From: Arthrobacter humicola
GTDB lineage: Bacteria; Actinomycetota; Actinomycetes; Actinomycetales; Micrococcaceae
Reading direction: 5' to 3'
NCBI RefSeq assembly: GCF_022803015.1
Contig: NZ_JAFKON010000004.1
Coordinates: 1-64,000 of the forward strand
Length of the DNA stretch: 64,000 nt
Shown here: in pieces, positions 35,720-44,467 of the stretch
How the letters are laid out: every line of letters starts with the position of its first letter
Position numbering within the stretch: the first letter of the stretch is position 1
Notes under the pieces: model-generated
Told to the model about the DNA's origin: nothing
The model's database searches: none
The model's input: the letters and a program-made list of their open reading frames with translations, nothing else
Position numbers and translations under genes: made by a program

Positions 35720-37156
35720 CTAGACCATCGCGAGGACCATGCCCGGATCGGCCAGCATGGCCCCGAGGTCCTGGAGGAACCGCGAGCCCTGCTCGCCGTC
35801 GACCAGCCGGTGGTCGAAGGACAGGCTGAGCGTCATGACCTGGCGCAGCGCGACCTCGTCCTTGTACTCCCACGGCATCTTCCGGACCGCGCCGAGGGCC
35901 AGGATGGCTGCCTCGCCCGGATTCAGGATGGGCGTGCCGGCGTCAATGCCGAAGACGCCGATGTTCGTGATGGAGATCGTGCCGCCGGAGAGCGCCTCAG
36001 GGCTTGTCTTCCCGGCCCGGGCCGTGTCCGTCAGTTCCGTCAGGGCCGAGGAGAGATCCATGAGGGACATCCGGTCCGCGTCCTTGATGTTCGGAACGGT
36101 CAGCCCCCGCGGGGTCGCAGCCGCGATGCCCAGGTTCACGTAGTTGAACTGGACGATCTCCTGGTTGGCCTCGTCCCACCGGGCGTTGAGGGTCGGGTGG
36201 TTGCGCAACGCAATCAGCACGGCCTTGGACACGAGTGTCAGCGGGGTGAGCTTGTACCCGGCGAACGCGCGGCTGGCCTTGAGCCGTGCCAGCAGCTCCA
36301 TCGTGGGCGTAACGTCGACGGTCAGGAACTCGGTGACGTGCGGCGCAGTGAAGGCACTGGCCACCATGGCAGCCGCGGTGAACTTCCGTACGCCCTTGAT
36401 CGGCGTGCGGGTCTCGCGCTCGCCCGGGGCCTGGACAAGCCATGCGGCCTGCGCCGTCGCACCGGCGGGTTCCTGGGCGGCCGCGGGCAGCTCCCCGCCG
36501 CCGACGAAGTTCAGCACATCGTCGCGGGTGATGAGCCCGCGCTCCCCGGTACCGGTCACGGCCTCGAGGTCGACGCCGAGATCCTTGGCCAGCTTGCGCA
36601 CCGGAGGCGTGGACCGCGGGCGCTCCCCCGGCGACATGTCGCCAGCTGTGGTTGCGGGCGTCGTTTCGACCGGCTGGGTTTCGGCCGGCCCAGCAGCGCG
36701 GACCGGCGCGGCCGGCTCGGCTGCACGGACTGATGCCACCGGTTCGGCCGCGACGGCCGGAGGGGCCGCCGGGGCCGCGAAGGTGCGGGCGCGGCGGGCC
36801 GGCCGGCCGGAGGCTTCCAGGACGGCGCCATAGCCCACGAGGTTCGGCTCACGCTTGCCTGCCGCGGCCCCGTCCGCACCGGCGGAACCGGCGGCGCCGT
36901 CGTCGCCCTCGATCTCGAAGGAGACGATCGGCTTCCCGACCTCAACAACGGTGCCGGGCTGTTCGTGCAGGGCCGCGACAACGCCGGCAAACGGCGAGGG
37001 CAGCTCGACGACGGCCTTGGCCGTCTCTACCTCGGCGATGATCTGGTTGAGGGTGACGGTATCCCCTACCGCGACCTTCCAGGCGACGATTTCCGATTCC
37101 GTCAGTCCCTCGCCGAGGTCCGGGAGCCTGAATTCCTTGATCATGGTGGCGCTCAT
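35720..37156 (-). CDS. bkdC: branched-chain 2-oxoacid dehydrogenase E2 (dihydrolipoyl acyltransferase)
   Basis: A 478-residue E2 with one lipoyl domain (about 1-80; lipoyl Lys47 in VETAKAVVELPSP), an Ala/Pro/Thr linker, a peripheral-subunit-binding domain (about 182-218, TPPVRKLAKDLGVDLEAV...GLITRDDVL) and a catalytic core (about 250-478) ending with LSLSFDHRLVDGEQGSRFL, the acyltransferase His/Asp motif. It passes the acyl group from E1 to CoA. It overlaps the E1beta stop by four bases. No E3 gene is present, so a dihydrolipoamide dehydrogenase encoded elsewhere must serve. The branched-chain assignment relies on the neighbouring leucine operon. Confidence 0.88.
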   Translation of the reverse strand: MSATMIKEFRLPDLGEGLTESEIVAWKVAVGDTVTLNQIIAEVETAKAVVELPSPFAGVVAALHEQPGTVVEVGKPIVSFEIEGDDGAAGSAGADGAAAGKREPNLVGYGAVLEASGRPARRARTFAAPAAPPAVAAEPVASVRAAEPAAPVRAAGPAETQPVETTPATTAGDMSPGERPRSTPPVRKLAKDLGVDLEAVTGTGERGLITRDDVLNFVGGGELPAAAQEPAGATAQAAWLVQAPGERETRTPIKGVRKFTAAAMVASAFTAPHVTEFLTVDVTPTMELLARLKASRAFAGYKLTPLTLVSKAVLIALRNHPTLNARWDEANQEIVQFNYVNLGIAAATPRGLTVPNIKDADRMSLMDLSSALTELTDTARAGKTSPEALSGGTISITNIGVFGIDAGTPILNPGEAAILALGAVRKMPWEYKDEVALRQVMTLSLSFDHRLVDGEQGSRFLQDLGAMLADPGMVLAMV

Positions 37157-38163
37157 CCTTCCAGCCCGCTAAGGGAGTTGGGGCGGCCGAGGGCACGGTC
37201 GACGCCGTCGAGAATCCTGTCAAGGCCCGGCAGGTGGTGCATTTCCAGCTTGGAGTAAGGGTAGGGAACATCGAAGCCGGTCACGCGGACGGGAGCGGCC
37301 TCGAGGTGGTAGAAGCAGCGCTCGGTGATGCTCGCGGCGACTTCGGCGCCGAGGCCGCCGGACTGGCTGGCCTCGTGCGTGATGACCAGACGGCCGGTTT
37401 TGCGGACCGAGGCCTCAAGGGTGGCGAAGTCCAGTGGTGCCAGCGAGCGCAGGTCGATGACCTCAACCGAGATGCCTTCGTCGGCGGCCGCCAGGGCGGC
37501 GTCGCGGGCGGTCTTGACGAGCGGGCCGTAGGCCACGAGGGTGACGTCCGTGCCCTCGGTGACAACGCGGGCCTTTTCCATGGACAAGGCAGAACTCAGG
37601 TCGACGCTCTCGTCCACCTCGCCCTTGTCGTGGTAGCGCCGCTTGGGCTCGAAGTACAGGACGGGATCGTCGGAGGCGATGGCCTGCTGGATCATTGTGT
37701 AGGCGTCCTGGGGGTTGGACACGCTGATCACGCGCAACCCCGAGGTGTGGGTGAAGTAGGCCTCGGGCGATTCCGAGTGGTGCTCCGGCGAGCCGATGCC
37801 GCCGCCGAAGGGCACGCGGATGGTGATGGGCATCTTGACGGCGCCCTGGGTGCGGTAGTGCATCTTGGCGACCTGGCTGACGATCTGGTCGAACGCCGGG
37901 TAGATGAAACCGTCGAACTGGATCTCCACCACCGGACGGTAGCCGCGGTATGCCAGGCCGACGGCGGTGCCCATGATGCCGGACTCGGCGAGCGGGGTGT
38001 CCACGACGCGGTGCTTCCCAAAGTCTTTCTGCAGCCCGTCCGTGACACGGAAGACGCCGCCAAGGGCGCCGATGTCCTCGCCCATCAGGACCACCTTGGG
38101 ATCGTTTTCGAGGGACTTGCGCAGGCCCGAATTGATGGCTCGGGCAAAGGTCATCTGCGTCAT
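37153..38163 (-). CDS. bkdB: branched-chain 2-oxoacid dehydrogenase E1 component, beta subunit
   Basis: A 336-residue transketolase-like subunit: MTFARAINSGLRKSLENDPKVVLMGEDIGALGGVFRVTDGLQKDFG, VEIQFDGFIYPAFDQIVSQVAKMHYRTQG (TPP pyrimidine-binding), PFGGGIGSPEHHSESPEAYFTHTSGL and C-terminal VRVTGFDVPYPYSKLEMHHLPG. With E1alpha it forms the heterotetramer that decarboxylates 2-oxoacids derived from leucine, isoleucine and valine. Its ATG overlaps the E1alpha stop by one base (TGATG) and its stop overlaps bkdC, so the three subunits are coupled. Confidence 0.9.
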   Translation of the reverse strand: MTQMTFARAINSGLRKSLENDPKVVLMGEDIGALGGVFRVTDGLQKDFGKHRVVDTPLAESGIMGTAVGLAYRGYRPVVEIQFDGFIYPAFDQIVSQVAKMHYRTQGAVKMPITIRVPFGGGIGSPEHHSESPEAYFTHTSGLRVISVSNPQDAYTMIQQAIASDDPVLYFEPKRRYHDKGEVDESVDLSSALSMEKARVVTEGTDVTLVAYGPLVKTARDAALAAADEGISVEVIDLRSLAPLDFATLEASVRKTGRLVITHEASQSGGLGAEVAASITERCFYHLEAAPVRVTGFDVPYPYSKLEMHHLPGLDRILDGVDRALGRPNSLSGLEG

Positions 38164-39353
38164 CAGCGTGCACCTTCTTCAGAAGCGGCTTCTGCGGGAT
38201 CGCCGAAGGAAGCCAGGTAACGGGAGTAGTGCTCCTGCTGGCGGTCCAGCCAGGAGTTGGGCGTGCTGTACACGTGCTTGAAGATATCCAGCGGCTGCGG
38301 CTCGGGCATGTTGATGGTCCCGGCCCGGAGTTCCTTGGCCACTGCGTCAGCTTGCGCGGCGACGGCGGCCTCAAGGTCCGCGGTCAGCAGTCCCTTGCGC
38401 TCGAGCAGCGACTTCATCCGGCTGATCGGGTCCTTGGCGGCCCAGTCCTCGAGTTCGTTGGCATCCCGGTAGCGGGTGGGGTCGTCCGCCGTCGTGTGCG
38501 GGCCCATCCGGTAGGTCACGGCCTCGATGAAGGTGGGGCCGCCGCCGCGCCGGGCACGGTCCAGGGCAATGCGGGTGGCTGCCATGACGGCGAGGACATC
38601 GTTGCCGTCTACCCGCATGCTGGGGATGCCGAAGCCTGAGGCGCGGTCCGCGAGCTGGATGTGGGACTGCAGCCGGACGGGTTCGGAAATGGCCCAGTGG
38701 TTGTTCTGGCAGATGAAGACGACAGGCGCCTGGAAGCTCGCGGCGAAGACCATGGCTTCGTTGACGTCGCCTTCGCTCGTGGCTCCGTCGCCGAAGTAGG
38801 CCACGGCGACGCAGTCGGCGCCGTCGTTCTGGATGCCCATGGCGTAGCCCGTGGCGTGCAGGCTCTGCGCACCGATGATGATCTGCTGGGTGGCAACGTT
38901 GACGGTGAACGGGTCCCAGCCGGCGGAGGCATTGCCCCGCCAGGCACGGACGAGGTCCTCCGGCTTCACTCCCCGGCAGTAGGCGACGCCGTTGTCGCGG
39001 TAGCTCGGGAAGACAAAATCGTCCTCGCGGAGGGCGCGGGCCGAGCCGATCTGGGATGCTTCCTGGCCGAGCAGTGGCGGCCACAGTGCCAGTTCGCCCT
39101 GCCGCTGGAGGGCCGTGGCTTCGGCATCGATCCGGCGGATGACCACCATGTCCTCATAGAGCGCGCAGAGCTGCTCATCGCTGACGTCCTGGAGCCAGGG
39201 ATCGAACTCGGGATGGCTGATGCGCTCGCCCGCCGGGGTGATGAGCTGGACGAGGTCGCCGCCCGTCCGCCTCATAGAATTTTCACTGTTTCCGGGGCCC
39301 CCGGCGGCAATGCCGCCCTTGCCCGCGTCGTCGGTAAACACTGTTGTCCGCAC
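38163..39353 (-). CDS. bkdA: branched-chain 2-oxoacid dehydrogenase E1 component, alpha subunit
   Basis: Up to 396 residues. The ThDP-binding motif GDGATSEGDVNEAMVFAASFQAPVVFICQNN is complete; GQEASQIGSARAL and YRMGPHTTADDPTRYRD are also seen. The start is uncertain. GTG 39353 has almost no leader and GTG 39341 sits 11 bases after AGAAGG. ATG 39275 would remove a 26-residue N-terminal tail but still keeps the conserved LVQLITPAGERISHPEFD. Pyruvate-type E1alpha proteins look similar, so branched-chain specificity is inferred from the neighbouring Leu pathway and the divergent Lrp-type gene, which is typical of bkd operons. It leads bkdA-bkdB-bkdC. Confidence 0.87.
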   Translation of the reverse strand: MRTTVFTDDAGKGGIAAGGPGNSENSMRRTGGDLVQLITPAGERISHPEFDPWLQDVSDEQLCALYEDMVVIRRIDAEATALQRQGELALWPPLLGQEASQIGSARALREDDFVFPSYRDNGVAYCRGVKPEDLVRAWRGNASAGWDPFTVNVATQQIIIGAQSLHATGYAMGIQNDGADCVAVAYFGDGATSEGDVNEAMVFAASFQAPVVFICQNNHWAISEPVRLQSHIQLADRASGFGIPSMRVDGNDVLAVMAATRIALDRARRGGGPTFIEAVTYRMGPHTTADDPTRYRDANELEDWAAKDPISRMKSLLERKGLLTADLEAAVAAQADAVAKELRAGTINMPEPQPLDIFKHVYSTPNSWLDRQQEHYSRYLASFGDPAEAASEEGAR

Positions 39354-39434
39354 CTTCTGACGTCGTCTGACCGGAACTCGCAGGACTCGTGATCCCGCGG
39401 CGCGCCAGCCGCCCGGGCGCCGTTGCCCCGGATA

Positions 39435-39540
39435 ATTGTGACCCTACTCACAATGCTCATCGGGTACAACCACCCGCAAAAATGTTGAGCATTATGCCCT
39501 GTTTGGCATCCGTCAACCGTGCTAATCTTGCGCATTATGC
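39435..39540. promoter_or_regulatory. palindrome cluster between bkdA and the Lrp/AsnC gene
   Basis: Several elements are packed here: ATTGTG-N8-CACAAT (39435-39440 and 39449-39454); AATGCTCA (39452-39459) facing TGAGCATT (39486-39493); and GCATTATGC twice (39489-39497 and 39532-39540), the second running into the Lrp start codon. A TAATCT hexamer (39523-39528) 8 bases before ATG 39537 could be a -10 giving a leaderless mRNA. Multiple spaced half-sites fit an Lrp-type octamer or hexadecamer wrapping DNA. Confidence 0.55.
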
Positions 39541-40010
39541 AAACCTTGGATGGCACTGACACCCGCCTGCTTTCGGCCATGGCGCGGGACCCCCGGCGGA
39601 CCGTGGTTGCCCTCGCCCAGAAGCTCGGACTCTCGCGCAATACGGTGCAGGCCAGGATGGCCCAGCTGGAGAAGAAGCACGTGTTCCTCTCCTTCGAGCG
39701 GCGGATCAACCCGGTGTCCCTGGGATACCCGCTGATGGCTTTCATCTCCGTCCACGTCCAGCAGCAGAAGCTCGGACCCCTCGCCGTCGAGCTCGCCGGG
39801 ATTCCGGAAATCCTGGAGGGCTACGGCCTGACGGGCTCGGCCGATCTGCTCCTGCGGGTGGTGGCGCTCGACGCCGAGGACCTGTTCCGGATCAACGGCA
39901 AGATACTGGCGTGCGACGGCGTGGACCGGACCGATACCGCACTGGCGATGGGCGAGCTGATCCCGTTCCGGATCCAGCCCCTGCTGGAGCGCGGATCCGC
40001 CGATAACTGA
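39537..40010 (+). CDS. Lrp/AsnC family regulator of the bkd operon
   Basis: 157 residues from ATG 39537; an in-frame GTG at 39519 overlaps the probable -10. The N-terminal winged helix (about 5-55) has LSAMARDPRRTVVALAQKLGLSRNTVQARMAQLEK. The C-terminal RAM-type effector domain (about 65-150) has AFISVHVQQQKLGPLAVELAGIPEILEGYGLTGSADLLLRVVALDAEDLF. Divergent placement from bkdABC matches known Lrp-like regulators (BkdR) that respond to branched-chain amino acids. The effector here is inferred, not shown. Confidence 0.88.
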   Translation: MQTLDGTDTRLLSAMARDPRRTVVALAQKLGLSRNTVQARMAQLEKKHVFLSFERRINPVSLGYPLMAFISVHVQQQKLGPLAVELAGIPEILEGYGLTGSADLLLRVVALDAEDLFRINGKILACDGVDRTDTALAMGELIPFRIQPLLERGSADN

Positions 40011-40145
40011 TCCGCTTTTCATCTGTGCCGTGGGCGGCCGCGGCGCTAGGCTGTGTCCGTTGGGTCCCCCTGAGTCCTTGGGTCTGCGCACGCGGCCCAG
40101 TGCAACAGGCAGTGGCTTGTCTGGACTGCCGGAAAGGCTTGAACC

Positions 40146-40859
40146 GTGAGCAGTCCCGAGGAACCACACCGCCCGGTACCGCCGCAGCCCGGGCATGAGC
40201 CTGCAGCCGGCCACCCGGCGCCCGGCCAGCCGCCCGTTCCGTACTACGCCCCGCCGCCCGGGCCCCCCGCCGACGCCGCGGTGCCCAACTACGCGGCACC
40301 CAGCTACCCGCCACCCGCGACCGGCGCGGCTCCCAGCTACCCGCCACCCGGCGGCGGCGCACCTCCGTACTACGGCGGGCCGGGGCAGCCGCCGCCCTAC
40401 TACGGCGGCGCCGCCCAGCCGCCCCCGAAAAAGAGCCGCAAGGCCCTGTGGATTGTCCTCGGGATCGTCGGCGGTGTGCTCCTGCTGGTGAGTGCCGGCG
40501 TCGTCGTCCTGCTCAACGTGGTGGGCGGAGCCACCAACCAGGCACGGGGCATCGCGGACGATTTCACGAAGCTGATCATCGCCGGCGAGGTCAGCACCGC
40601 CTACGAGAAGTACCTGGATCCGGCCCTCATGCGTAAGATTTCCCCGGAAGAGTTCGCCGCGGGCGTGCAGAGCCTGGAGCTTGACGGCAGCTGCAAACCG
40701 AACTTTTCAACCCTCAACGTCAGCTCCAACAACGGCTCCAACGCCGCCGACGTCGCCGGAACGATCGACTGCGACACGAAAAGCGTGGAACTGGCCTACC
40801 GCTTCGAGGGCCACGATGAACTGAAGATGGTGAACATTCGGCTGAGGCCCCAGCGCTGA
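40146..40859 (+). CDS. proline-rich single-pass membrane protein of unknown function
   Basis: 237 residues from GTG 40146. The N-terminal 95 residues are a Pro/Tyr/Gly-rich cytoplasmic tail with repeats of the YPPP and PPYYGG type. One TM segment follows (about 98-120, ALWIVLGIVGGVLLLVSAGVVVLL). The extracytoplasmic domain of about 110 residues has two cysteines (in GSCKPNF and TIDCDTK) that could form a disulfide. The outer domain resembles the small DUF4878/NTF2-like domains often seen behind proline-rich tails in actinobacteria, but I am not sure of the family. It is monocistronic and ends at a strong hairpin. Confidence 0.65.
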   Translation: MSSPEEPHRPVPPQPGHEPAAGHPAPGQPPVPYYAPPPGPPADAAVPNYAAPSYPPPATGAAPSYPPPGGGAPPYYGGPGQPPPYYGGAAQPPPKKSRKALWIVLGIVGGVLLLVSAGVVVLLNVVGGATNQARGIADDFTKLIIAGEVSTAYEKYLDPALMRKISPEEFAAGVQSLELDGSCKPNFSTLNVSSNNGSNAADVAGTIDCDTKSVELAYRFEGHDELKMVNIRLRPQR

Positions 40860-40896
40860 CCTCGGAAAACCCAGTCCAAGCTGGCGCCCATCCATG

Positions 40897-40932
40897 GGAG
40901 AAGCTCCCGTGCTGCTGCACGGGAGCTTCTCT
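40897..40932. terminator. bidirectional hairpin terminator
   Basis: A perfect 14-bp stem (AGAAGCTCCCGTGC at 40899-40912 with 40917-40930) encloses a 4-base TGCT loop and is extended by one further pair and one wobble. It lies between the convergent proline-rich protein gene and actP. No T run on either side. Confidence 0.75.
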
Positions 40933-40947
40933 GTTGGTGCGGCCTTT

Positions 40948-42564
40948 CTAGTGGTTGGTAGCCTTCTCGGCGCCCACCCCGGTCAGGGAACGGACCTCCA
41001 TTTCGGCCTGCTTTGTGGCGTCTTCCTTCCGCTTGTCCAGGACGGTGCCCAGCCAGCCCAGGAAGAACGCGAGCGGGATGGAGACGATGCCCGGGTTGCT
41101 CAGCGGGAAGATGGCGAAGTTGGCGCCGGGGATCATCGACGTCTTGGCCCCGGAAACCACCGGGGAGAGCGCAATCAGGATGATGGCCGCGGACAATCCG
41201 CCGTACATGCTCCACAGGGCTCCCTGGGTGGTGAACCGGCGCCAGAACAGCGAGTAGAGGATGGTCGGAAGGTTGGCGGAGGCAGCCACGGCGAAGGCGA
41301 GCGCCACGAGGAACGCGACATTTTGTCCGTTGGCGAAGATGCCGCCGGCGATGGCCAGCAGCCCGATCACCACCACGGTGCGGCGGGCAACCTTGACCTC
41401 GGTGGCGGCGTCGGCTTTCCCCTTGGCGATGACGCTGGCGTAGATGTCGTGTGCGAAGGATGCCGCCGCGGTGATCGTCAGGCCGGCGACGACGGCCAGG
41501 ATGGTCGCGAAGGCCACCGCCGAGATGAAGCCCAGGAGCAGCGGACCGCCGAGGTGGAAGGCGAGCAGCGGCGCGGCCGAGTTGACGCCGCCCGGGGCGG
41601 CCTTGATGGTGTCGGCACCCACCAGCGCAGCTGCGCCGTAGCCCAGGACCAGGGTGAACAGGTAGAAGATGCCGATGAGCCAGATGGACCACACCACGGA
41701 CTTTCGGGCTTCCTTTGCGGTCGGAACCGTGTAGAAGCGCATCAGCACGTGCGGCAGGGCTGCGGTGCCGAGTACCAGGGCCAGGCCGAGGGACAGGAAG
41801 TCGACCTTGGAGGTCTCGGTCTTGCCGTACTGCAGTCCCGGGTTGAGCAGGTTCGGGTTGCCCGAGGTTTCCACCGCGCCGCCCAGCAGGTCCGAGAGGT
41901 TGAAGCCGTAGATCGCGAGGACCCAGAAGGTCATGACAGCGGCTCCGGCGATCAGGAGCATGGCCTTGATGATCTGCACCCAGGTGGTGCCCTTCATGCC
42001 GCCGATCAGGACGTACATGATCATCAGGGCGCCGACGACGATGATCACCAGGGCTTGTCCGCCCCAGTCGCTGATGCCCAGGAGCAGCGAGATGAGGCTG
42101 CCGGCACCGGCCATCTGGGCCAGCAGGTAGAAGAAGCAGACGGCCAGCGTGGAGATGGCCGCCGCGATGCGCACGGGGCGCTGCTTGAGCCGGAAGGAGA
42201 GGACATCGGCCATGGTGAACTTGCCGGTGTTGCGGAGCAGTTCGGCGACAAGCAGCAAGGCGACGAGCCAGGCGACGAGGAAGCCGATGGAGTACATGAA
42301 GCCGTCGTAGCCGTTGATGGCGATGGCTCCGGTGATGCCGAGGAAGGACGCTGCGGAGAGGTAGTCGCCGGCGATGGCGGTGCCGTTCTGCGGGCCTGTG
42401 AAGGAACGTCCGGCGGCGTAGTAGTCGGCTGCCGTCTTGTTGTTGCGGCTGGCCCTGATCACGATGACCATGGTGATCGCGACGAAGAGGGCGAAGATGC
42501 CCATGTTCAGCAGGGTGGTGTCCTTGAGATCCGCAACGTTTACTGCGGGAACCATGAGTGTCAT
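40948..42564 (-). CDS. actP: cation/acetate symporter (SSS family, ActP-like)
   Basis: 538 residues from ATG 42564, which overlaps the DUF485 stop as ATGA; ATG 42555 is also possible. It has the 13-14 TM sodium:solute symporter pattern with RSFTGPQNGTAIAGDYLSAASFLGITG, GAGSLISLLLG, GTAALPHVLMRFYTVPTAKEARKSV and ITAAASFAHDIYASVI. The ALPHVLMRFY and DYLSAASFLG blocks are those of the acetate permease ActP. It carries acetate and perhaps related monocarboxylates such as glycolate or pyruvate. Paired with a DUF485 protein, as in the E. coli yjcH-actP arrangement, and adjacent to a LytS/LytTR system. Confidence 0.88.
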   Translation of the reverse strand: MTLMVPAVNVADLKDTTLLNMGIFALFVAITMVIVIRASRNNKTAADYYAAGRSFTGPQNGTAIAGDYLSAASFLGITGAIAINGYDGFMYSIGFLVAWLVALLLVAELLRNTGKFTMADVLSFRLKQRPVRIAAAISTLAVCFFYLLAQMAGAGSLISLLLGISDWGGQALVIIVVGALMIMYVLIGGMKGTTWVQIIKAMLLIAGAAVMTFWVLAIYGFNLSDLLGGAVETSGNPNLLNPGLQYGKTETSKVDFLSLGLALVLGTAALPHVLMRFYTVPTAKEARKSVVWSIWLIGIFYLFTLVLGYGAAALVGADTIKAAPGGVNSAAPLLAFHLGGPLLLGFISAVAFATILAVVAGLTITAAASFAHDIYASVIAKGKADAATEVKVARRTVVVIGLLAIAGGIFANGQNVAFLVALAFAVAASANLPTILYSLFWRRFTTQGALWSMYGGLSAAIILIALSPVVSGAKTSMIPGANFAIFPLSNPGIVSIPLAFFLGWLGTVLDKRKEDATKQAEMEVRSLTGVGAEKATNH

Positions 42565-42941
42565 TTTGCTGTCCCCCCAACCGGGTTGCCGTGCTTGTCG
42601 AATTCGTGCCCCTCGATTTCCTGGCGGATCTCGGAGGCAATGGGGTCCAGCTTGCGGTTCGAATAGCTGACGTACCAGCCGGTGATCGCGAACGTGGAGA
42701 CGAACTGCAGCAGGCCAAGGATCAGGCCGACGTTGATGTTGCCCCAAACCTTGATCGACATGAATCCCACCGCGTAGTCGGCCAGCAGGACATAGGCGAA
42801 GTACCAGAGCAGAAAGGCAATGGACAGCGGGAAGACAAAGCTGCGGTGACGTGTGCGCAGTTCCTGGAACTGCTCCGTCGACTGGACTTCCTTGAAGTCC
42901 ACGGCCGCCGCAGCGTCCGTTTCTTGGGCGTCGTGACCCAT
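42561..42941 (-). CDS. DUF485 membrane protein (YjcH-like partner of ActP)
   Basis: 126 residues from ATG 42941 with a clear GAGGAGGAACC site; the frame opens earlier without support. Two TM segments (about 40-60 and 70-92) surround the conserved RTRHRSFVFPLSIAFLLWYFAYVLLADYAVGFM signature of DUF485. In E. coli yjcH is co-transcribed with acs and actP, and its role in acetate uptake is unclear. The four-base overlap with actP implies a coupled stoichiometry and perhaps a complex. Confidence 0.9.
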   Translation of the reverse strand: MGHDAQETDAAAAVDFKEVQSTEQFQELRTRHRSFVFPLSIAFLLWYFAYVLLADYAVGFMSIKVWGNINVGLILGLLQFVSTFAITGWYVSYSNRKLDPIASEIRQEIEGHEFDKHGNPVGGTAK

Positions 42942-43159
42942 CGGTTCCTCCTCATTGAGACTGGTGAGTCCACACCGGCTGCCGTGGTCTGCGCGGGACG
43001 CGCCCTGCAACCCATCCTGCTGATGTGACTGCAATCACTGTGCACTGTGGCGCGGGTTACCTGCCACAGCCGGGGCGGCCTGCGTCGCTCAGCGGTCCCG
43101 ACGCTGCGCCAAACGGCGCCCCCGGCCGCCGAAAGGAACCCCGGCGGTAGGCTGGCACC

Positions 43160-44377
43160 ATGCCGGATTCTCCCCTGCTCACCGCCGCCGCCGTCGCGGT
43201 GATTGCCCTGGCGATCGCTGCCGTCGTCGCCGTGGGACTCAAGGTCCTCCGGTCCTTCCGCGATCTCGGCACCGATGCGGAGCGGGCCACCTACCAGACG
43301 CTGCATGCCGCATCCCGTGCCGGCCAGCACCTGAGGACCGGCCTAAACCCGGCCGGCGCGGCCAAGGCCAGCAAACAGCTGCGCAGCCTCCTGGGCTGTG
43401 ACGCCCTGGCCATCACGGATACAACCGGCGTGCTCGCGTGGGACGGCGCCGGCGAGGAACTCAAACCTGCCCTGATGGGGCTCGCGTCTAAAGTGTTCGA
43501 AGGCGGCCACCTCGCCGTCATTCCGGCGGGCGAACTCCAGCTCCTGGCCGCCGGCGACGGCGGCGTGACGCTGGCGCCGGAGGTGGAGCGCGCCGTCGTG
43601 ATCGCCCCGATCAAAACCGGCGCGCGTGTGGTGGGTGTGGTGGCCGCCTTCGCGCCGGCCGCCGGCGCCGGACTGGTCCGCGCCACCGGCGAGGTGGCTG
43701 ACTGGGTGGCCACCCAGGTGGAACTCGCCGAGCTCGACGCCTCCCGCACCCTCCTGATGGAGGCGGAAGTCCGGGCCCTCCGCGCCCAGATCAGCCCGCA
43801 CTTCATTTACAACTCGCTGAACGCGATCGCCTCCTTCATCAACACGGATCCGGTCCGGGCGCGCGAGCTCGTGGTGGAGTTCGCCGATTTCACCCGCTAC
43901 TCCTTCCGCCGCCACGGCGACTTCACCACCCTGGCCGAGGAACTGCGCTGCATCGACCGCTACCTGCTCCTGGAACGGGCCCGCTTTGGCGACCGCGTGC
44001 AGGTCAGCCTGCGGATCGCTCCGGAGGTCCTGAGCACGGTGATTCCCTTCCTGAGCCTGCAGCCGCTGGTGGAAAACGCGGTCCGGCACGGCCTTGAGGC
44101 CAAGGAGGGCCCGGGGCACATCTCCATCACGGCGAACGACTCGGGGGCGTTCGCGGAGGTGACGATCGAGGACGACGGCGTGGGCATGGACCCGGACCAG
44201 CTCCGCTCCGTCCTTGCCGGGCACAGCGACGGCGACCACGTCGGATTGCGCAACGTCGACGCCCGCCTGCGGCAGGTCTACGGGGACGAGAACGGCCTCG
44301 TGATCGAGACGGCACCGGGCGAGGGCACCCTGATCACGATGCGCGTCCCCAAGTCCCAGCCCCGGCACGACGCCTGA
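43160..44377 (+). CDS. LytS/YehU-type sensor histidine kinase with GAF-like domain
   Basis: 405 residues with a single N-terminal TM segment (about 7-28), not the multi-TM 5TM-LYT domain. A GAF-like region (about 55-185, LLGCDALAITDTTGVLAWDG...VVIAPIKTGARVVGVVAAF) precedes the His-kinase domain: His214 in LRAQISPHFIYNSLNAIASFI, LQPLVENAVRHGLE (N box), EDDGVGMD (G1) and GLRNVDARLRQVYGD. Kinases of this class drive LytTR regulators. It lies between two SSS symporter modules and probably reports monocarboxylate availability, by analogy with the pyruvate-sensing BtsSR and YpdAB systems of E. coli. Confidence 0.9.
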   Translation: MPDSPLLTAAAVAVIALAIAAVVAVGLKVLRSFRDLGTDAERATYQTLHAASRAGQHLRTGLNPAGAAKASKQLRSLLGCDALAITDTTGVLAWDGAGEELKPALMGLASKVFEGGHLAVIPAGELQLLAAGDGGVTLAPEVERAVVIAPIKTGARVVGVVAAFAPAAGAGLVRATGEVADWVATQVELAELDASRTLLMEAEVRALRAQISPHFIYNSLNAIASFINTDPVRARELVVEFADFTRYSFRRHGDFTTLAEELRCIDRYLLLERARFGDRVQVSLRIAPEVLSTVIPFLSLQPLVENAVRHGLEAKEGPGHISITANDSGAFAEVTIEDDGVGMDPDQLRSVLAGHSDGDHVGLRNVDARLRQVYGDENGLVIETAPGEGTLITMRVPKSQPRHDA

Positions 44378-44467
44378 TTTCCGGTCGGTTCCCGGCGGTG
44401 TCGTGCCCGGCGGCAGTTGGCTGACGGGCTGAGCCGGCCACAATGGCCGCGGCAGTAGGCTAGTGGC

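Noticed and set aside
38163..39353. Pyruvate dehydrogenase E1alpha
   Set aside because: Not excluded, but actinobacterial pyruvate dehydrogenase normally uses the single-chain AceE; the Lrp-type regulator and leucine operon favour the branched-chain enzyme.
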